Assembly: GCA_023823795.1 (NCBI GenBank)
Contig: CP085710.1
Coordinates: 124,001-188,000, forward strand
Reading direction: 5' to 3'
Source of the DNA: Bacillus sp. F19
GTDB lineage: Bacteria > Bacillota > Bacilli > Bacillales > Bacillaceae
Length of the DNA stretch: 64,000 nt
Made by a program: the position numbers and the translations under genes. This document shows, piece after piece, positions 1 to 12,900 of the stretch (its first letter is position 1; every line of letters begins with the position of its first letter). The notes under the pieces are model-generated. The model was not told where the DNA came from, made no database searches, and worked only from the letters and a program-made list of their open reading frames with translations.

Positions 1-315
1 GGCGCCATTGAATATATCCCTGTAGCAAGAGTGACAAATATGGCAAGAACCATTGAGGAATTAAAAGAGCGGGGCGTCTGGATTGTTGGCACAGATGCTA
101 AAGGATCAGATGATTACCGTTCTATGGACGGAAAAATGCCTCTTGGATTAGTTATAGGCAGTGAAGGTAAAGGAATGGGAAGACTGGTTAAAGAAAAATG
201 CGATTTTCTGGTCAACTTGCCGATGGCTGGCCGGGTCACTTCGCTCAATGCCTCAGTGGCAGCAAGTCTGCTGATGTATGAGGTCTTTAGAAAGCGTCAC
301 CCTTTAGGAGAATAA
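1..315 (+). CDS. rlmB: 23S rRNA (guanosine-2251-2'-O)-methyltransferase RlmB, 3' part
   Basis: Only the last 104 codons are in the window; the frame is open from base 1 and the start lies upstream. RlmB is a SpoU/TrmH-type SPOUT enzyme that transfers a methyl group from S-adenosylmethionine to the ribose of G2251 in the 23S rRNA P loop. The visible part has the family's knot motifs [11 protein letters not shown] and [14 protein letters not shown], which form the cofactor pocket. The stop is four bases before rae1, so the two genes are probably cotranscribed, as in B. subtilis (yacO-yacP). Confidence 0.9.
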   Translation, partial: GAIEYIPVARVTNMARTIEELKERGVWIVGTDAKGSDDYRSMDGKMPLGLVIGSEGKGMGRLVKEKCDFLVNLPMAGRVTSLNASVAASLLMYEVFRKRHPLGE

Positions 316-319
316 GAAA

Positions 320-829
320 ATGGATATCCTTCTTGTTGACGGATATAACATCATCGGTGCATGGGCGAATCTTCAATCATTAAAAAAAGAGAATCTCTCA
401 GAAGCAAGAGAGCTGCTTATTCAGAAAATGGCAGAGTATCAAGCTTACACCGGTTACCGGGTAATCGTCATATTCGATGCTCATCAAGTGAAGGGTATTG
501 AAAAGAAACAAAAAAACCACCGTGTCGAAGTAATTTATACCCGTGAAAATGAAACGGCGGATGAACGCATTGAAAAACTTGCGATTTCCCTGAGCAATAT
601 TAAAACACAGATTCACGTGGCAACTTCCGATTTCACAGAGCAATGGGCCATTTTTGGCCAGGGAGCTCTCAGAAAGTCGGCAAGAGAACTTTTAAATGAA
701 GTAGAAGCCATTGAAAAAAGAATTCAAAAAAGAGTAGAGAAAATCAAAGTGAATAGTCCTCAATCAAAGATTCCTATAACAGATGATGTCCTGAAAATGT
801 TTGAAAAATGGCGCAGGGGTGATTTATAG
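320..829 (+). CDS. rae1: Ribosome-associated endoribonuclease Rae1 (YacP, NYN/PIN-like)
   Basis: 169 residues, the usual size of YacP/Rae1. In B. subtilis this enzyme enters the ribosomal A site and cleaves certain mRNAs in a translation-dependent way. The NYN (PIN-like) fold is indicated by the N-terminal DILLVDGYNIIGAW strand with its acidic residue, VIFDAH, the acidic stretch ENETADERIEKLA and VATSD. The C-terminal third is basic and helical, which suits RNA or ribosome binding. It starts with ATG four bases after rlmB and ends just before the sigH promoter. Catalytic residue assignment is from the family, not tested here. Confidence 0.88.
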   Translation: MDILLVDGYNIIGAWANLQSLKKENLSEARELLIQKMAEYQAYTGYRVIVIFDAHQVKGIEKKQKNHRVEVIYTRENETADERIEKLAISLSNIKTQIHVATSDFTEQWAIFGQGALRKSARELLNEVEAIEKRIQKRVEKIKVNSPQSKIPITDDVLKMFEKWRRGDL

Positions 830-833
830 CCTG

Positions 834-863
834 TTGACGCTTTCAAAAATCATACTGTATAAT
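834..863 (+). promoter_or_regulatory. Sigma-A-type promoter of sigH
   Basis: TTGACG (834-839), an 18-base spacer and TATAAT (858-863) begin right after the rae1 stop and end about 34 bases before the sigH start. In B. subtilis sigH is driven by a sigma-A promoter repressed by AbrB; AbrB binding cannot be judged by eye. Confidence 0.65.
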
Positions 864-896
864 ATTTCTATCTATTGTGCGGTCGGGGGGATCGGC

Positions 897-1553
897 ATGA
901 ACACACATTTCAGCACGGGTAAACTCAGCAAGGAAGACTTTCATGCTCTTTTGGATGAACGGGTTGTGGAGCTTGTTCATAATGGAGACAGCGACGCTCT
1001 TGATTATTTAATAACCAAATACCGTAATTTTGTTAGAGCTAAGGCAAGGTCCTATTTCCTGATAGGCGCTGACAGAGAAGATATTATTCAAGAAGGTATG
1101 ATCGGTTTGTATAAAGCTATCCGTGATTTCAGAGAGGACAAGCTTACTTCTTTCAAAGCTTTTGCAGAACTGTGCATTACTCGCCAAATCATTACCGCTA
1201 TTAAAACCGCAACCCGTCAAAAACATATTCCTCTAAACTCTTATGTTTCACTGGACAAGCCGATTTACGATGAAGAATCAGACCGGACATTGATGGATGT
1301 CATTTCAGGGACGAAAGTCATGGACCCGGAAGAACTGATTATAAATCAAGAAGAATTTGACGATATTGAATTGAAAATGGGAGAGCTTCTGAGCGACCTG
1401 GAACGGAAAGTACTTGTTCTGTACCTGGACGGCAGATCCTATCAGGAAATTTCTGAAGAGCTCAACCGTCACGTCAAATCAATAGATAATGCCCTTCAGC
1501 GGGTGAAGAGAAAACTTGAAAGATATCTGGAGCTTCGTGAAATCAATATGTAA
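897..1553 (+). CDS. sigH: RNA polymerase sigma-H factor (SigH/Spo0H)
   Basis: 218 residues from the ATG at 897, exactly the B. subtilis length. An in-frame start further upstream would overlap the promoter, so 897 is chosen; a GGGGGG ribosome-binding stretch lies just before it. SigH directs transition-phase, competence and early sporulation genes. Sigma-70 region 2 is visible around DALDYLITKYRNFVRAKA and the -10 recognition helix TSFKAFAELCITRQIITAI. Region 4 follows in DLERKVLVLYLDGRSYQEIS with the helix-turn-helix up to HVKSIDNALQRVKRKL. It is nearly identical to the B. subtilis protein in regions 2 and 4 and divergent only at the N-terminus. Confidence 0.96.
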   Translation: MNTHFSTGKLSKEDFHALLDERVVELVHNGDSDALDYLITKYRNFVRAKARSYFLIGADREDIIQEGMIGLYKAIRDFREDKLTSFKAFAELCITRQIITAIKTATRQKHIPLNSYVSLDKPIYDEESDRTLMDVISGTKVMDPEELIINQEEFDDIELKMGELLSDLERKVLVLYLDGRSYQEISEELNRHVKSIDNALQRVKRKLERYLELREINM

Positions 1554-1647
1554 AAATCATGTAAAACATGTCAGGCGTGATTGACGAAGGACCTTGCGTG
1601 TGTTACATTTTTATAGAAAAATGCAGGACTAGCGGAAGGTGCCATAT

Positions 1648-1797
1648 ATGCGTAAGAAAGTTACATTGGCTTGCACAGACTGTGGAAGCAGAAACTACAC
1701 AACGATGAAAAACACGTCAAGTTCTGAAGAGCGTTTAGAATTCAAGAAATTTTGCAAAGCTTGTAACGCACATACGGACCACCGTGAAACAAAGTAG
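1648..1797 (+). CDS. rpmG: 50S ribosomal protein L33, zinc-binding form
   Basis: A 49-residue ORF starting ATG at 1648 with ribosome-binding sequence GGAAGG about 10 bases upstream. Two cysteine pairs (CTDCG and CKAC) mark the C+ zinc-binding L33 paralogue. L33 sits near the E site of the large subunit. Position between sigH and secE is the same as rpmGB in B. subtilis. C+ paralogues are usually the zinc-replete form, and C- copies elsewhere in genomes replace them when zinc is scarce. Confidence 0.93.
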   Translation: MRKKVTLACTDCGSRNYTTMKNTSSSEERLEFKKFCKACNAHTDHRETK

Positions 1798-1860
1798 CAC
1801 TCATCTCATAATTCTTTATTTCTATGACAGGCTTTCTGAATTCTCTTGGAGGTAATGTAA

Positions 1861-2040
1861 ATGAAGCGTATTGTTAATTTTTTCAAAGATGTATCCCGTG
1901 AAATGAAAAAGGTCAGCTGGCCAAAAGGCAAAGAACTGACACGCTATACGATTACAGTTATTGCAACTGTCGCTTTTGCTGTTGTCTTTTTCGCCCTTGT
2001 TGATTTGGGAATTTCATCGTTAATTCGTCTAATGACTTAA
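1861..2040 (+). CDS. secE: Preprotein translocase subunit SecE
   Basis: 59 residues starting ATG at 1861 after a TTGGAGGT ribosome-binding site. SecE clamps the SecY channel in the cytoplasmic membrane. The protein shows the short Gram-positive form: an amphipathic N-terminal segment with the conserved MKKVSWPKGKEL and a single C-terminal transmembrane helix (about residues 31-55, TVIATVAFAVVFFALVDLGI). It precedes nusG as in nearly all bacteria. Confidence 0.95.
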   Translation: MKRIVNFFKDVSREMKKVSWPKGKELTRYTITVIATVAFAVVFFALVDLGISSLIRLMT

Positions 2041-2077
2041 GAAATAAACCAGGGATCTTCAATTTCGTTTTATTTTT

Positions 2078-2107
2078 TGAATAATAGATATAAAATCGTG
2101 CTATAAT
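2078..2107 (+). promoter_or_regulatory. Probable promoter upstream of nusG
   Basis: TTGAAT (2078-2083), 18 bases and TATAAT (2102-2107). It lies in the secE-nusG gap about 145 bases before the nusG start. The -35 hexamer is only a moderate match. A hairpin with a T run follows about 20 bases downstream, so transcripts starting here meet a terminator-like structure before nusG. Confidence 0.45.
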
Positions 2108-2127
2108 AGAGAATATTATATTTCCCC

Positions 2128-2152
2128 AAAAACCCGTTCGACGGGTTTTTTC
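2128..2152 (+). terminator. Terminator-like hairpin between secE and nusG
   Basis: AAAACCCGT, loop TCG, then ACGGGTTTTTT gives a short GC-containing stem directly followed by T residues. It may terminate the sigH-rpmG-secE transcript or attenuate nusG expression. Confidence 0.6.
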
Positions 2153-2250
2153 ATTGTCTTCAAAAGAGTCAGCCAAAGAAATAAGAACAGCAGAATCAAA
2201 ATATAAGATTCAAAAAGCAGGGAGGGAATGGACAAATCGTCCTATAAAAG

Positions 2251-2784
2251 ATGGAGAAAAATTGGTATGTAGTCCACACTTATTCCGGTTATGAGAATAA
2301 GGTAAAGGCGAATCTTGAAAAGCGTGTAGAATCAATGGGCATGCAAGATAAAATCTTCCGTGTAATCGTTCCGGAAGAGGAAGAAACAGATTATAAAAAC
2401 GGCAAAAAGAAAGTAACGAAGAAAAAGGTATTCCCCGGTTATGTCCTAGTAGAAATCGTCATGACAGATGATTCATGGTACGTAGTCCGGAATACACCTG
2501 GTGTAACAGGATTTGTCGGTTCAGCTGGATCAGGTTCAAAGCCAACAGCGCTGCTTCCGGAAGAAGTTGTAACGATCCTTAAACATATGGGAATGGAAGA
2601 AAAGAGAGTTGAACTTGATTTCGACTTGAAAGAGACTGTAAAAGTAATAGACGGACCTTTTGCTAACTTTACCGGCTCAATTGAAGAGATTGATAAAGAT
2701 AAGAGCAAAGTGAAGGTGCTTGTGAATATGTTCGGCCGCGAAACACCGGTTGAGCTGGAATTTTCTCAAGTTGATAAATTATAA
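2251..2784 (+). CDS. nusG: Transcription elongation/pausing factor NusG
   Basis: 177 residues, identical in length to B. subtilis NusG. The N-terminal NGN domain (about residues 1-110, beginning EKNWYVVHTYSGYENKVK) binds the RNA polymerase clamp; the C-terminal KOW domain (about 125-177, VIDGPFANFTGSIEEID) is the contact for S10 or Rho. In Bacillus NusG stimulates pausing through non-template strand contacts. Its ATG at 2251 follows a GGGAGGGAATG region at about 2219-2230; the start is supported by protein length. Confidence 0.96.
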   Translation: MEKNWYVVHTYSGYENKVKANLEKRVESMGMQDKIFRVIVPEEEETDYKNGKKKVTKKKVFPGYVLVEIVMTDDSWYVVRNTPGVTGFVGSAGSGSKPTALLPEEVVTILKHMGMEEKRVELDFDLKETVKVIDGPFANFTGSIEEIDKDKSKVKVLVNMFGRETPVELEFSQVDKL

Positions 2785-2902
2785 GAAAAAACTTGAATTC
2801 ACAAAAGAAAAGTGATAATATTTCATAAGTCAGTATGTCTCGCTATGCGGGACATAAAACTTGATTAATTTCTATCATTCATATAAAGAATGAACGACAT
2901 GA

Positions 2903-2928
2903 GTGGGAGGGTATTACCCTATTACCAC
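2903..2928 (+). promoter_or_regulatory. Putative L1-binding mRNA motif before rplK
   Basis: GTGGGAGG (2903-2910), then GTATTACCC and a closing ACCAC (2924-2928). The arms GTGG and CCAC can pair around an asymmetric purine-rich bulge. The same pattern recurs before rplA at 3440-3465, and it resembles the GUGGGAGG...UACCAC strands of the L1-stalk helix in 23S rRNA. L1 autoregulation is known for the rplK-rplA operon in other bacteria; applying it here is inference. Confidence 0.5.
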
Positions 2929-2954
2929 ATCACGGACTTAAGGAGGTGTGTCTC

Positions 2955-3380
2955 GTGGCTAAAAAAGTAATTAAAATGGTTAAATTGCAAATTCCTGCTG
3001 GGAAAGCAAATCCAGCGCCGCCGGTTGGTCCTGCATTAGGTCAAGCTGGTGTTAACATCATGGGATTCTGTAAGGAGTTTAACGCTCGTACAGCTGATCA
3101 GGCTGGACTTATCATTCCTGTTGAAATTACGGTATTTGAAGACCGTTCATTTACATTTATTACAAAAACTCCGCCTGCTGCAGTATTGCTTAAGAAAGCA
3201 GCTGGTATCGAGTCTGGTTCAGGTGAACCTAACCGTAATAAAGTAGCAACAGTTAAGCGTGATAAAGTACGTGAAATCGCTGAAACAAAAATGCCTGACT
3301 TAAATGCAGCAAATGTTGAATCAGCTATGCGTATGGTTGAAGGTACTGCGCGCAGCATGGGTATCGTCATCGAAGACTAA
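2955..3380 (+). CDS. rplK: 50S ribosomal protein L11
   Basis: 141 residues from the GTG at 2955, which follows AAGGAGGTG at good spacing; an earlier in-frame start would overlap that ribosome-binding site. L11 forms the GTPase-associated stalk base with 23S rRNA helices 43/44 and is needed for the RelA stringent response. Visible family features are the [20 protein letters not shown] proline-rich N-terminal segment (thiostrepton contact), the [11 protein letters not shown] helix and the C-terminal rRNA-binding domain ending in SMGIVIED. Confidence 0.96.
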   Translation: MAKKVIKMVKLQIPAGKANPAPPVGPALGQAGVNIMGFCKEFNARTADQAGLIIPVEITVFEDRSFTFITKTPPAAVLLKKAAGIESGSGEPNRNKVATVKRDKVREIAETKMPDLNAANVESAMRMVEGTARSMGIVIED

Positions 3381-3398
3381 TTGTTGTTTTTGTTTTAG

Positions 3399-3437
3399 GG
3401 GTTGCGAGTTTGCTTTTAACAAGTTCGCAACCTTTAT
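3399..3437 (+). terminator. Hairpin in the rplK-rplA gap, terminator-like
   Basis: GGTTGCGA (3400-3407) pairs with TCGCAACC (3425-3432), followed by a weak TTTATT. It lies just before the second L1-type motif and could partially terminate or protect the rplK transcript end. Confidence 0.5.
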
Positions 3438-3439
3438 TC

Positions 3440-3465
3440 GTGGGAGGTTATTCCGCTAAAACCAC
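3440..3465 (+). promoter_or_regulatory. Putative L1-binding mRNA motif before rplA
   Basis: GTGGGAGG (3440-3447), TATT, CC and ACCAC (3461-3465), ending two bases before the rplA ribosome-binding site AAGGAGG. It matches the element at 2903-2928 in arms and spacing. Its closeness to the Shine-Dalgarno sequence would let L1 binding block rplA translation. Confidence 0.5.
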
Positions 3466-3482
3466 TAAGGAGGAAATTTAAA

Positions 3483-4181
3483 ATGGCTAAAAGAGGTAAA
3501 AAGTACGTAGAAGCTGCTAAATTAGTAGACCGTACTCAAGCTTACGGAGTTCAAGAAGCAATTGAACTTGTAAAGAAAACAAACACAGCTAAATTTGATG
3601 CAACAGTTGAAGTTGCATTCCGTTTAGGCGTTGATCCACGTAAAAACGATCAGCAAATCCGCGGAGCAGTTGTTCTTCCAAACGGAACAGGTAAAACTCA
3701 ACGCGTTTTAGTATTTGCTAAAGGTGAAAAAGCGAAGGAAGCAGAAGCTGCCGGAGCTGATTTCGTAGGCGATGCTGACTACATCAACAAAATCCAGCAA
3801 GGATGGTTTGACTTCGATGTAATCGTAGCTACTCCTGACATGATGGGTGAAGTTGGTAAGCTTGGCCGCGTACTTGGACCAAAAGGCTTAATGCCAAACC
3901 CTAAAACTGGCACTGTTTCATTTGACGTTGAAAAAGCAGTTAAAGAAATCAAAGCTGGTAAAGTTGAATACCGTGTTGACAAAGCTGGTAACATCCACGT
4001 GCCAATCGGTAAAGTATCTTTCGAAGACAGCAAGCTAGTTGAAAACTTCACTACAATCTTCGAAACTTTATTAAAAGCTAAACCTGCTGCTGCAAAAGGC
4101 ACATACATGAAGAACGTAGCTGTTGCTTCTACTATGGGACCTGGCGTTAAAGTTGATTCATCAAGTTTCAGCGTTAAATAA
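3483..4181 (+). CDS. rplA: 50S ribosomal protein L1
   Basis: 232 residues with ATG at 3483 after AAGGAGG. L1 forms the mobile stalk at the E site and helps deacylated tRNA leave. The protein carries the conserved [14 protein letters not shown], the domain II region [16 protein letters not shown] and the C-terminal TMGPGVKVD. In many bacteria L1 also represses its own operon, which fits the two rRNA-like motifs seen upstream of rplK and rplA. Confidence 0.96.
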   Translation: MAKRGKKYVEAAKLVDRTQAYGVQEAIELVKKTNTAKFDATVEVAFRLGVDPRKNDQQIRGAVVLPNGTGKTQRVLVFAKGEKAKEAEAAGADFVGDADYINKIQQGWFDFDVIVATPDMMGEVGKLGRVLGPKGLMPNPKTGTVSFDVEKAVKEIKAGKVEYRVDKAGNIHVPIGKVSFEDSKLVENFTTIFETLLKAKPAAAKGTYMKNVAVASTMGPGVKVDSSSFSVK

Positions 4182-4184
4182 TAG

Positions 4185-4213
4185 TTGACATAAGGCTCAA
4201 CTTTATATATAAT
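4185..4213 (+). promoter_or_regulatory. Strong sigma-A-type promoter for rplJ-rplL
   Basis: Consensus TTGACA (4185-4190), a 17-base spacer and TATAAT (4208-4213) directly after the rplA stop. It would drive the long L10 leader and rplJL. Confidence 0.8.
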
Positions 4214-4221
4214 CAAAAATG

Positions 4222-4373
4222 TTGTTTAACAAATTAACTTCATTTATACCGTAGACAGTAGGTGCTTGCGAAAGCTTAATTTCCTGCCGAGGTGTATATA
4301 TGTGAACTAGAATTATTAGATCGCTTGTATATATACTGCCTCCATGTCTAACGTGGAGGCATTTCTTGTTTTA
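4222..4373 (+). promoter_or_regulatory. L10 leader with attenuator (rplJ-rplL)
   Basis: The region between promoter and rplJ has the known L10-leader features of Firmicutes: CCGTAGACAGTAGGTGC, a GCTTGCGAAAGC hairpin and TTTCCTGCCGAGGTGTAT. Downstream is an intrinsic-terminator hairpin, GCCTCCA (4338-4344) with TGGAGGC (4354-4360), followed by a T-rich tract. The L10(L12)4 complex is known to bind such leaders and shut down rplJL; here termination inside the leader is the likely mechanism. Confidence 0.8.
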
Positions 4374-4430
4374 AGAGAAAACACCGATCGGTATAAGTGT
4401 GGGACTTTGATTCTTACAGGAGGTGTATCA

Positions 4431-4931
4431 ATGAGCAGCGCTATCGAAACAAAAAAATCCATCGTAGATGACATTACTGCTAAATTTCGCGACAGCAAAA
4501 CAACAATAGTTGTTGACTACCGCGGTTTAACAGTATCAGAAGTTACTGAACTTCGTAAAACTCTTCGTGAAGCTGGCATCGAGTTCAAAGTTTACAAAAA
4601 CACAATGACTCGCCGTGCAGTTGAAAATGTTGAACTTACTGGTCTTAATGACGCCCTAACAGGTCCTAATGCGATCGCATTCAGTAATGACGACGTAGTT
4701 GCTCCAGCTAAGATTCTTAACGACTTTGCAAAAAAGCATGACGCGTTAGAAATCAAAGCAGGTGTAATCGAAGGAAACATCGCAACTGTAGAACAAATTA
4801 AAGCTCTTGCTGATCTTCCGTCACGTGAAGGCTTACTTTCTATGTTGCTTAGCGTTCTTCAAGCTCCAATCCGCAATCTTGCACTTGCTACTAAAGCAGT
4901 TGCAGAACAAAAAGAAGAGCAAGGCGCTTAA
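4431..4931 (+). CDS. rplJ: 50S ribosomal protein L10
   Basis: 166 residues from the ATG at 4431, preceded by ACAGGAGGTGTATCA. The frame is open upstream to 4344, but that part encodes the attenuator and the shorter start gives the normal family length. L10 anchors L7/L12 dimers to the stalk base. The N-terminal rRNA-binding domain shows [17 protein letters not shown] and [12 protein letters not shown]; the C-terminal helix (from about residue 135) binds L12 dimers. Confidence 0.95.
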   Translation: MSSAIETKKSIVDDITAKFRDSKTTIVVDYRGLTVSEVTELRKTLREAGIEFKVYKNTMTRRAVENVELTGLNDALTGPNAIAFSNDDVVAPAKILNDFAKKHDALEIKAGVIEGNIATVEQIKALADLPSREGLLSMLLSVLQAPIRNLALATKAVAEQKEEQGA

Positions 4932-4988
4932 TCTGTTTGACCCGCACCAAAACAAAAAACTAATAGGTTTATAAGGAGGAAATATACA

Positions 4989-5354
4989 ATGACTAAAGAA
5001 CAAATCATTGAAGCAGTTAAAGAAATGACTGTTTTAGAATTAAACGACTTAGTTAAAGCAATCGAAGAAGAATTTGGCGTAACTGCAGCTGCTCCTGTAG
5101 CAATGGCTGGTGGCGCTGCTGGTGGCGAAGCTGCTGCTGAGCAAACTGAATTTGATGTAGTACTTGCTAGCGCTGGTGCTCAAAAAATCAAAGTTATCAA
5201 AGTAGTACGTGAAATCACTGGTCTTGGCTTGAAAGAAGCTAAAGAATTAGTTGACAACACTCCTAAAGCTGTTAAAGAAGGAATCGCTAAAGAAGAAGCT
5301 GAAGAAATCAAAGGCAAACTTGAAGAAGTTGGCGCTTCTGTAGAAGTTAAGTAA
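4989..5354 (+). CDS. rplL: 50S ribosomal protein L7/L12
   Basis: 121 residues. The stalk protein that recruits and stimulates translational GTPases. The N-terminal dimerisation helix (about 1-33), an Ala/Gly-rich hinge ([18 protein letters not shown]) and the C-terminal domain with [20 protein letters not shown] are all visible. It follows rplJ with an AAGGAGG site and is closed by a strong terminator. Confidence 0.97.
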   Translation: MTKEQIIEAVKEMTVLELNDLVKAIEEEFGVTAAAPVAMAGGAAGGEAAAEQTEFDVVLASAGAQKIKVIKVVREITGLGLKEAKELVDNTPKAVKEGIAKEEAEEIKGKLEEVGASVEVK

Positions 5355-5366
5355 TTCCAAAAAGAC

Positions 5367-5401
5367 AAAGCTCGCTTAATTCATATAGCGAGCTTTTTTT
5401 T
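5367..5401 (+). terminator. Intrinsic terminator after rplL
   Basis: AAAGCTCGCT (5367-5376) pairs with AGCGAGCTTT and runs into eight or more T residues. Confidence 0.9.
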
Positions 5402-5490
5402 CACGTTTGACAGAAAATTGATTTTTTGCAAATACAGAGGTATGAAAAATACCATGATTTGCTATACTCCTTTAACATGGAGGGAAAAAG

Positions 5491-6096
5491 ATGACAAATC
5501 ATTATTATTCACAACAGCCAGAGGCTGAGAGTAACCGTAAATCATGGACGTTTACTTTAAGAGGGAATTCCTTTCATTTTCAAAGTGATCGCGGCGTTTT
5601 TTCAAAAAATGAAGTCGACTTTGGTTCAAGACTGCTGATTGAAACATTTACAATACCTGATCAAAAAGGCGACTTGTTAGACGTAGGCTGCGGATACGGA
5701 CCAATCGGAATTTCGCTTGCTAAAGAATTTAAGGATCTCACAGTTGATATGATCGATGTTAATGAGAGAGCAGTAGAACTTGCGAAAGTAAATGCAGAAG
5801 CAAACGGTGTGAAAAATGTCCGTATTATTGCAAGCAATCTTTTTGAAAATGTTGATCCTTCGAAAAAGTATGCGGCTGTCTTAACCAATCCTCCTATCCG
5901 TGCAGGGAAAAAGGTTGTTCACGAGATTTTCGAAAAAAGCTTTGAATCTCTTTTGCCGGGCGGAGAATTATGGATTGTCATTCAGAAAAAGCAAGGAGCC
6001 CCTTCGGCTATTGCCAAATTGAATGAGATGTTTAAAGAGGTTGTTACAGTCAAAAAGGATAAAGGCTACTTTATTATCAGAGCAGAAAAAGATTGA
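5491..6096 (+). CDS. Class I SAM methyltransferase, RsmC-like (YbxB)
   Basis: 201 residues, the length of B. subtilis YbxB. SAM-binding motif I is DLLDVGCGYGPIGISLAKEF, an acidic residue ends the next strand (VDMIDVNERAVELA), and the catalytic NPPI tetrapeptide follows in VLTNPPIRAGK. NPP[IL] is typical of base N-methyltransferases; the RsmC group methylates G1207 of 16S rRNA. It is a single-domain version lacking the N-terminal half of E. coli RsmC. It lies between rplL and rpoB as in B. subtilis. The exact substrate is inference. Confidence 0.85.
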   Translation: MTNHYYSQQPEAESNRKSWTFTLRGNSFHFQSDRGVFSKNEVDFGSRLLIETFTIPDQKGDLLDVGCGYGPIGISLAKEFKDLTVDMIDVNERAVELAKVNAEANGVKNVRIIASNLFENVDPSKKYAAVLTNPPIRAGKKVVHEIFEKSFESLLPGGELWIVIQKKQGAPSAIAKLNEMFKEVVTVKKDKGYFIIRAEKD

Positions 6097-6121
6097 CTCG
6101 TATTTTTCGCTATGTTAATAT
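6093..6121 (+). promoter_or_regulatory. Probable rpoB-rpoC promoter
   Basis: TTGACT (6093-6098) overlapping the end of the methyltransferase gene, 17 bases, then TAATAT (6116-6121). It would give a leader of about 230 bases before rpoB. Inside that leader GTCTCTAT (6151-6158) can pair with ATAGAGAC (6244-6251), which is followed by CTTTTTATTTTTG, so read-through control is possible. Confidence 0.5.
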
Positions 6122-6355
6122 TATAAAATGCCAATATATATATTCCATAAGTCTCTATTTTTTGAGGTAAATGTATAAATATAGGACAGATGGAAAAACT
6201 TATAAAATCAATAGTACGTTTTACAAAAGTGGTTTTCTAATTTATAGAGACCTTTTTATTTTTGTTTTCTCCTTGTATGTGTATTGGTGGTTAATAGATT
6301 GATTTGCGAGTACATATTACAAGTTATATTACGCTTGATTTGAGGGGTGAAGCAG

Positions 6356-9937
<3,582 letters not shown>

Positions 9938-9983
9938 TAAGCAATAAGGGTAAAACCTGAAGACGAAAAGGGAGGTAGGCCCC

Positions 9984-12900
9984 TTGCTAGATGTAAATAA
10001 CTTTGAGTATATGAACATCGGTCTCGCTTCACCTGATAAAATTCGCTCGTGGTCATTCGGTGAAGTTAAGAAACCAGAAACGATTAACTATCGTACATTA
10101 AAACCAGAAAAAGACGGTTTGTTCTGCGAGCGCATTTTCGGTCCTACAAAGGACTGGGAATGTCATTGCGGAAAATATAAAAGAGTTCGCTACAAAGGTG
10201 TAGTCTGTGATCGATGCGGAGTTGAAGTAACTCGTGCAAAGGTTCGCCGTGAGCGTATGGGGCATATTGAACTTGCTGCCCCAGTTTCTCACATTTGGTA
10301 TTTCAAAGGCATTCCTAGCCGCATGGGCTTAGTCCTTGATATGTCTCCGCGTGCACTAGAAGAAGTGATTTACTTCGCTTCTTACGTGGTTACAGAAACA
10401 GGCGACACACCACTTGAGAAAAAACAGCTGCTTTCTGAAAAAGAATATAGAGCATACCGTGATAAATACAGCTCAACTTTCCAGGCTGCAATGGGTGCAG
10501 AAGCAATTAAAAAGCTTCTCTCTGACATCGACTTGGACAAAGAAGTTGATCAGCTTAAAGAAGAGCTTAAAACATCACAAGGGCAGCGCAGAACCCGTGC
10601 AATCAAACGTTTAGAAGTATTAGAAGCGTTCCGCAACTCAGGAAATGAGCCATCATGGATGGTCCTTGATGTGCTTCCGGTCATCCCGCCTGAACTTCGT
10701 CCAATGGTTCAATTAGACGGAGGCCGCTTTGCGACTTCTGACTTAAATGATTTGTACCGCCGTGTAATCAACCGCAACAATCGTTTAAAACGTCTATTGG
10801 ATCTTGGTGCGCCTAGCATCATCGTTCAGAACGAAAAACGCATGCTTCAGGAAGCTGTTGATGCATTGATTGACAATGGCCGCCGCGGCCGTCCTGTTAC
10901 AGGACCGGGTAATCGTCCTCTTAAATCACTTTCACACATGCTGAAAGGAAAACAAGGACGTTTCCGTCAAAACCTTCTTGGTAAACGTGTTGACTACTCA
11001 GGCCGTTCCGTTATCGTTGTAGGACCGAACCTGAAAATGTATCAATGCGGATTGCCGAAAGAAATGGCTCTTGAATTATTCAAGCCTTTCGTTATGAAAG
11101 AACTAGTTGAAAAAGGCTTAGCACATAACATTAAGAGTGCTAAACGCAAAATAGAGCGTGTATCTCCTGAGGTTTGGGATGTATTAGAAGCAGTTATCAG
11201 AGAGCATCCAGTTCTGCTTAACCGCGCACCTACACTTCACAGACTGGGAATCCAGGCATTCGAGCCTACGCTTGTAGAAGGCCGCGCAATTCGTCTTCAC
11301 CCATTAGTATGTACAGCATATAACGCTGACTTTGATGGTGACCAAATGGCGGTTCACGTACCTCTATCTGCTGAAGCTCAAGCAGAAGCACGCATTTTGA
11401 TGCTTGCAGCTCAAAACATTCTAAATCCTAAAGATGGAAAACCTGTTGTTACTCCTTCTCAGGATATGGTATTAGGCAATTACTACCTGACATTAGAACG
11501 CGAAGAAGCTGTCGGCGAAGGAATGGTCTTCAAGGATACAAACGAAGCGTTGATTGCATATCAAAACGGATATGTGCATCTGCATACTCGTATTGCTGTT
11601 CAAGCAAGCTCTCTGCCTAATGAATCATTCACTGATGAACAGCGCAAAAAGCTTCTTGTAACAACAGTAGGAAAATTGATCTTCAATGAAATTCTGCCGC
11701 CTTCATTCCCTTATATGAATGAACCGACAAAGAGCAACATTGAAGATGAAACACCGGAAAGATTCTTTATTGATGCAAATGTGAATGTAAAAGAATTCAT
11801 TCAAAGCCAAGAGGTCATTCCTCCGTTCAAGAAGGGGATCTTAGGTAAAATCATTGCTGAAATCTTTAAGAAATTCCATATCACTGAAACATCTAAAATG
11901 CTTGACCGAATGAAAGATCTTGGATTCAGATACTCTACAAAAGCCGGTATTACGGTTGGTGTATCAGATATCATCGTATTGCGCGAAAAAGAAGAGATCC
12001 TTAAAGAGGCACAGGCTAAAGTAGATAATGTTCTAAAACAATTCAAACGCGGTCTGATTACAGAAGAAGAGCGCTATGAACGTGTTATTTCCATCTGGAG
12101 TGCGTCTAAAGATGTTATCCAGGGCAAACTGATGGCTTCTCTTGATAAACGCAACCCAATCTTCATGATGAGTGATTCAGGAGCCCGTGGTAACGCATCT
12201 AACTTTACGCAGCTTGCCGGAATGCGCGGACTGATGGCCAACCCGGCTGGACGTATTATTGAACTTCCAATCAAATCAAGTTTCCGCGAGGGCTTAACAG
12301 TGTTAGAGTACTTTATCTCAACACATGGTGCGCGTAAAGGTCTTGCCGATACAGCCCTTAAAACAGCTGACTCAGGTTACTTGACAAGACGTCTCGTAGA
12401 TGTTGCACAGGATGTAATCATTCGTGATGAAGACTGTGGAACGGACCGCGGCATCTTAACGAAATCAATTAAAGAAGGCACTGAAGTAATCGAGCATTTA
12501 GAAGAGCGTTTAATTGGGCGTCATGCACGCAAAACACTTAAACATCCTGATACTGGCGAAGTCATCGTTTCTGAAAATGATCTCATTACAGAAGACCTTG
12601 CTTTAGCGATTGTTGAAACTGGTATTGAAGAAGTATGGATCCGTTCTGCATTTACATGTAACACCCGTCATGGTGTATGTAAAAAATGCTACGGACGCAA
12701 CTTGGCTACAGGTACAGAGGTTGAAGTTGGAGAGGCAGTCGGTATTATCGCTGCTCAATCTATCGGAGAACCAGGAACTCAGCTTACAATGCGTACGTTC
12801 CATACAGGCGGTGTTGCCGGAGATGACATCACTCAAGGTTTACCTCGTATTCAAGAGCTATTTGAAGCGAGAAATCCGAAAGGTCAAGCAACCATTTCTG

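Noticed and set aside
3779..4216. 145-residue open frame opposite rplA
   Set aside because: Antisense shadow of rplA; Pro/Ser/Thr-rich composition reflects codon bias of the sense gene.
5407..5470. Promoter for the RsmC-like gene
   Set aside because: TTGACA at 5407 has no acceptable -10 at 16-18 bases, and TATACT at 5462-5468 has no good -35.
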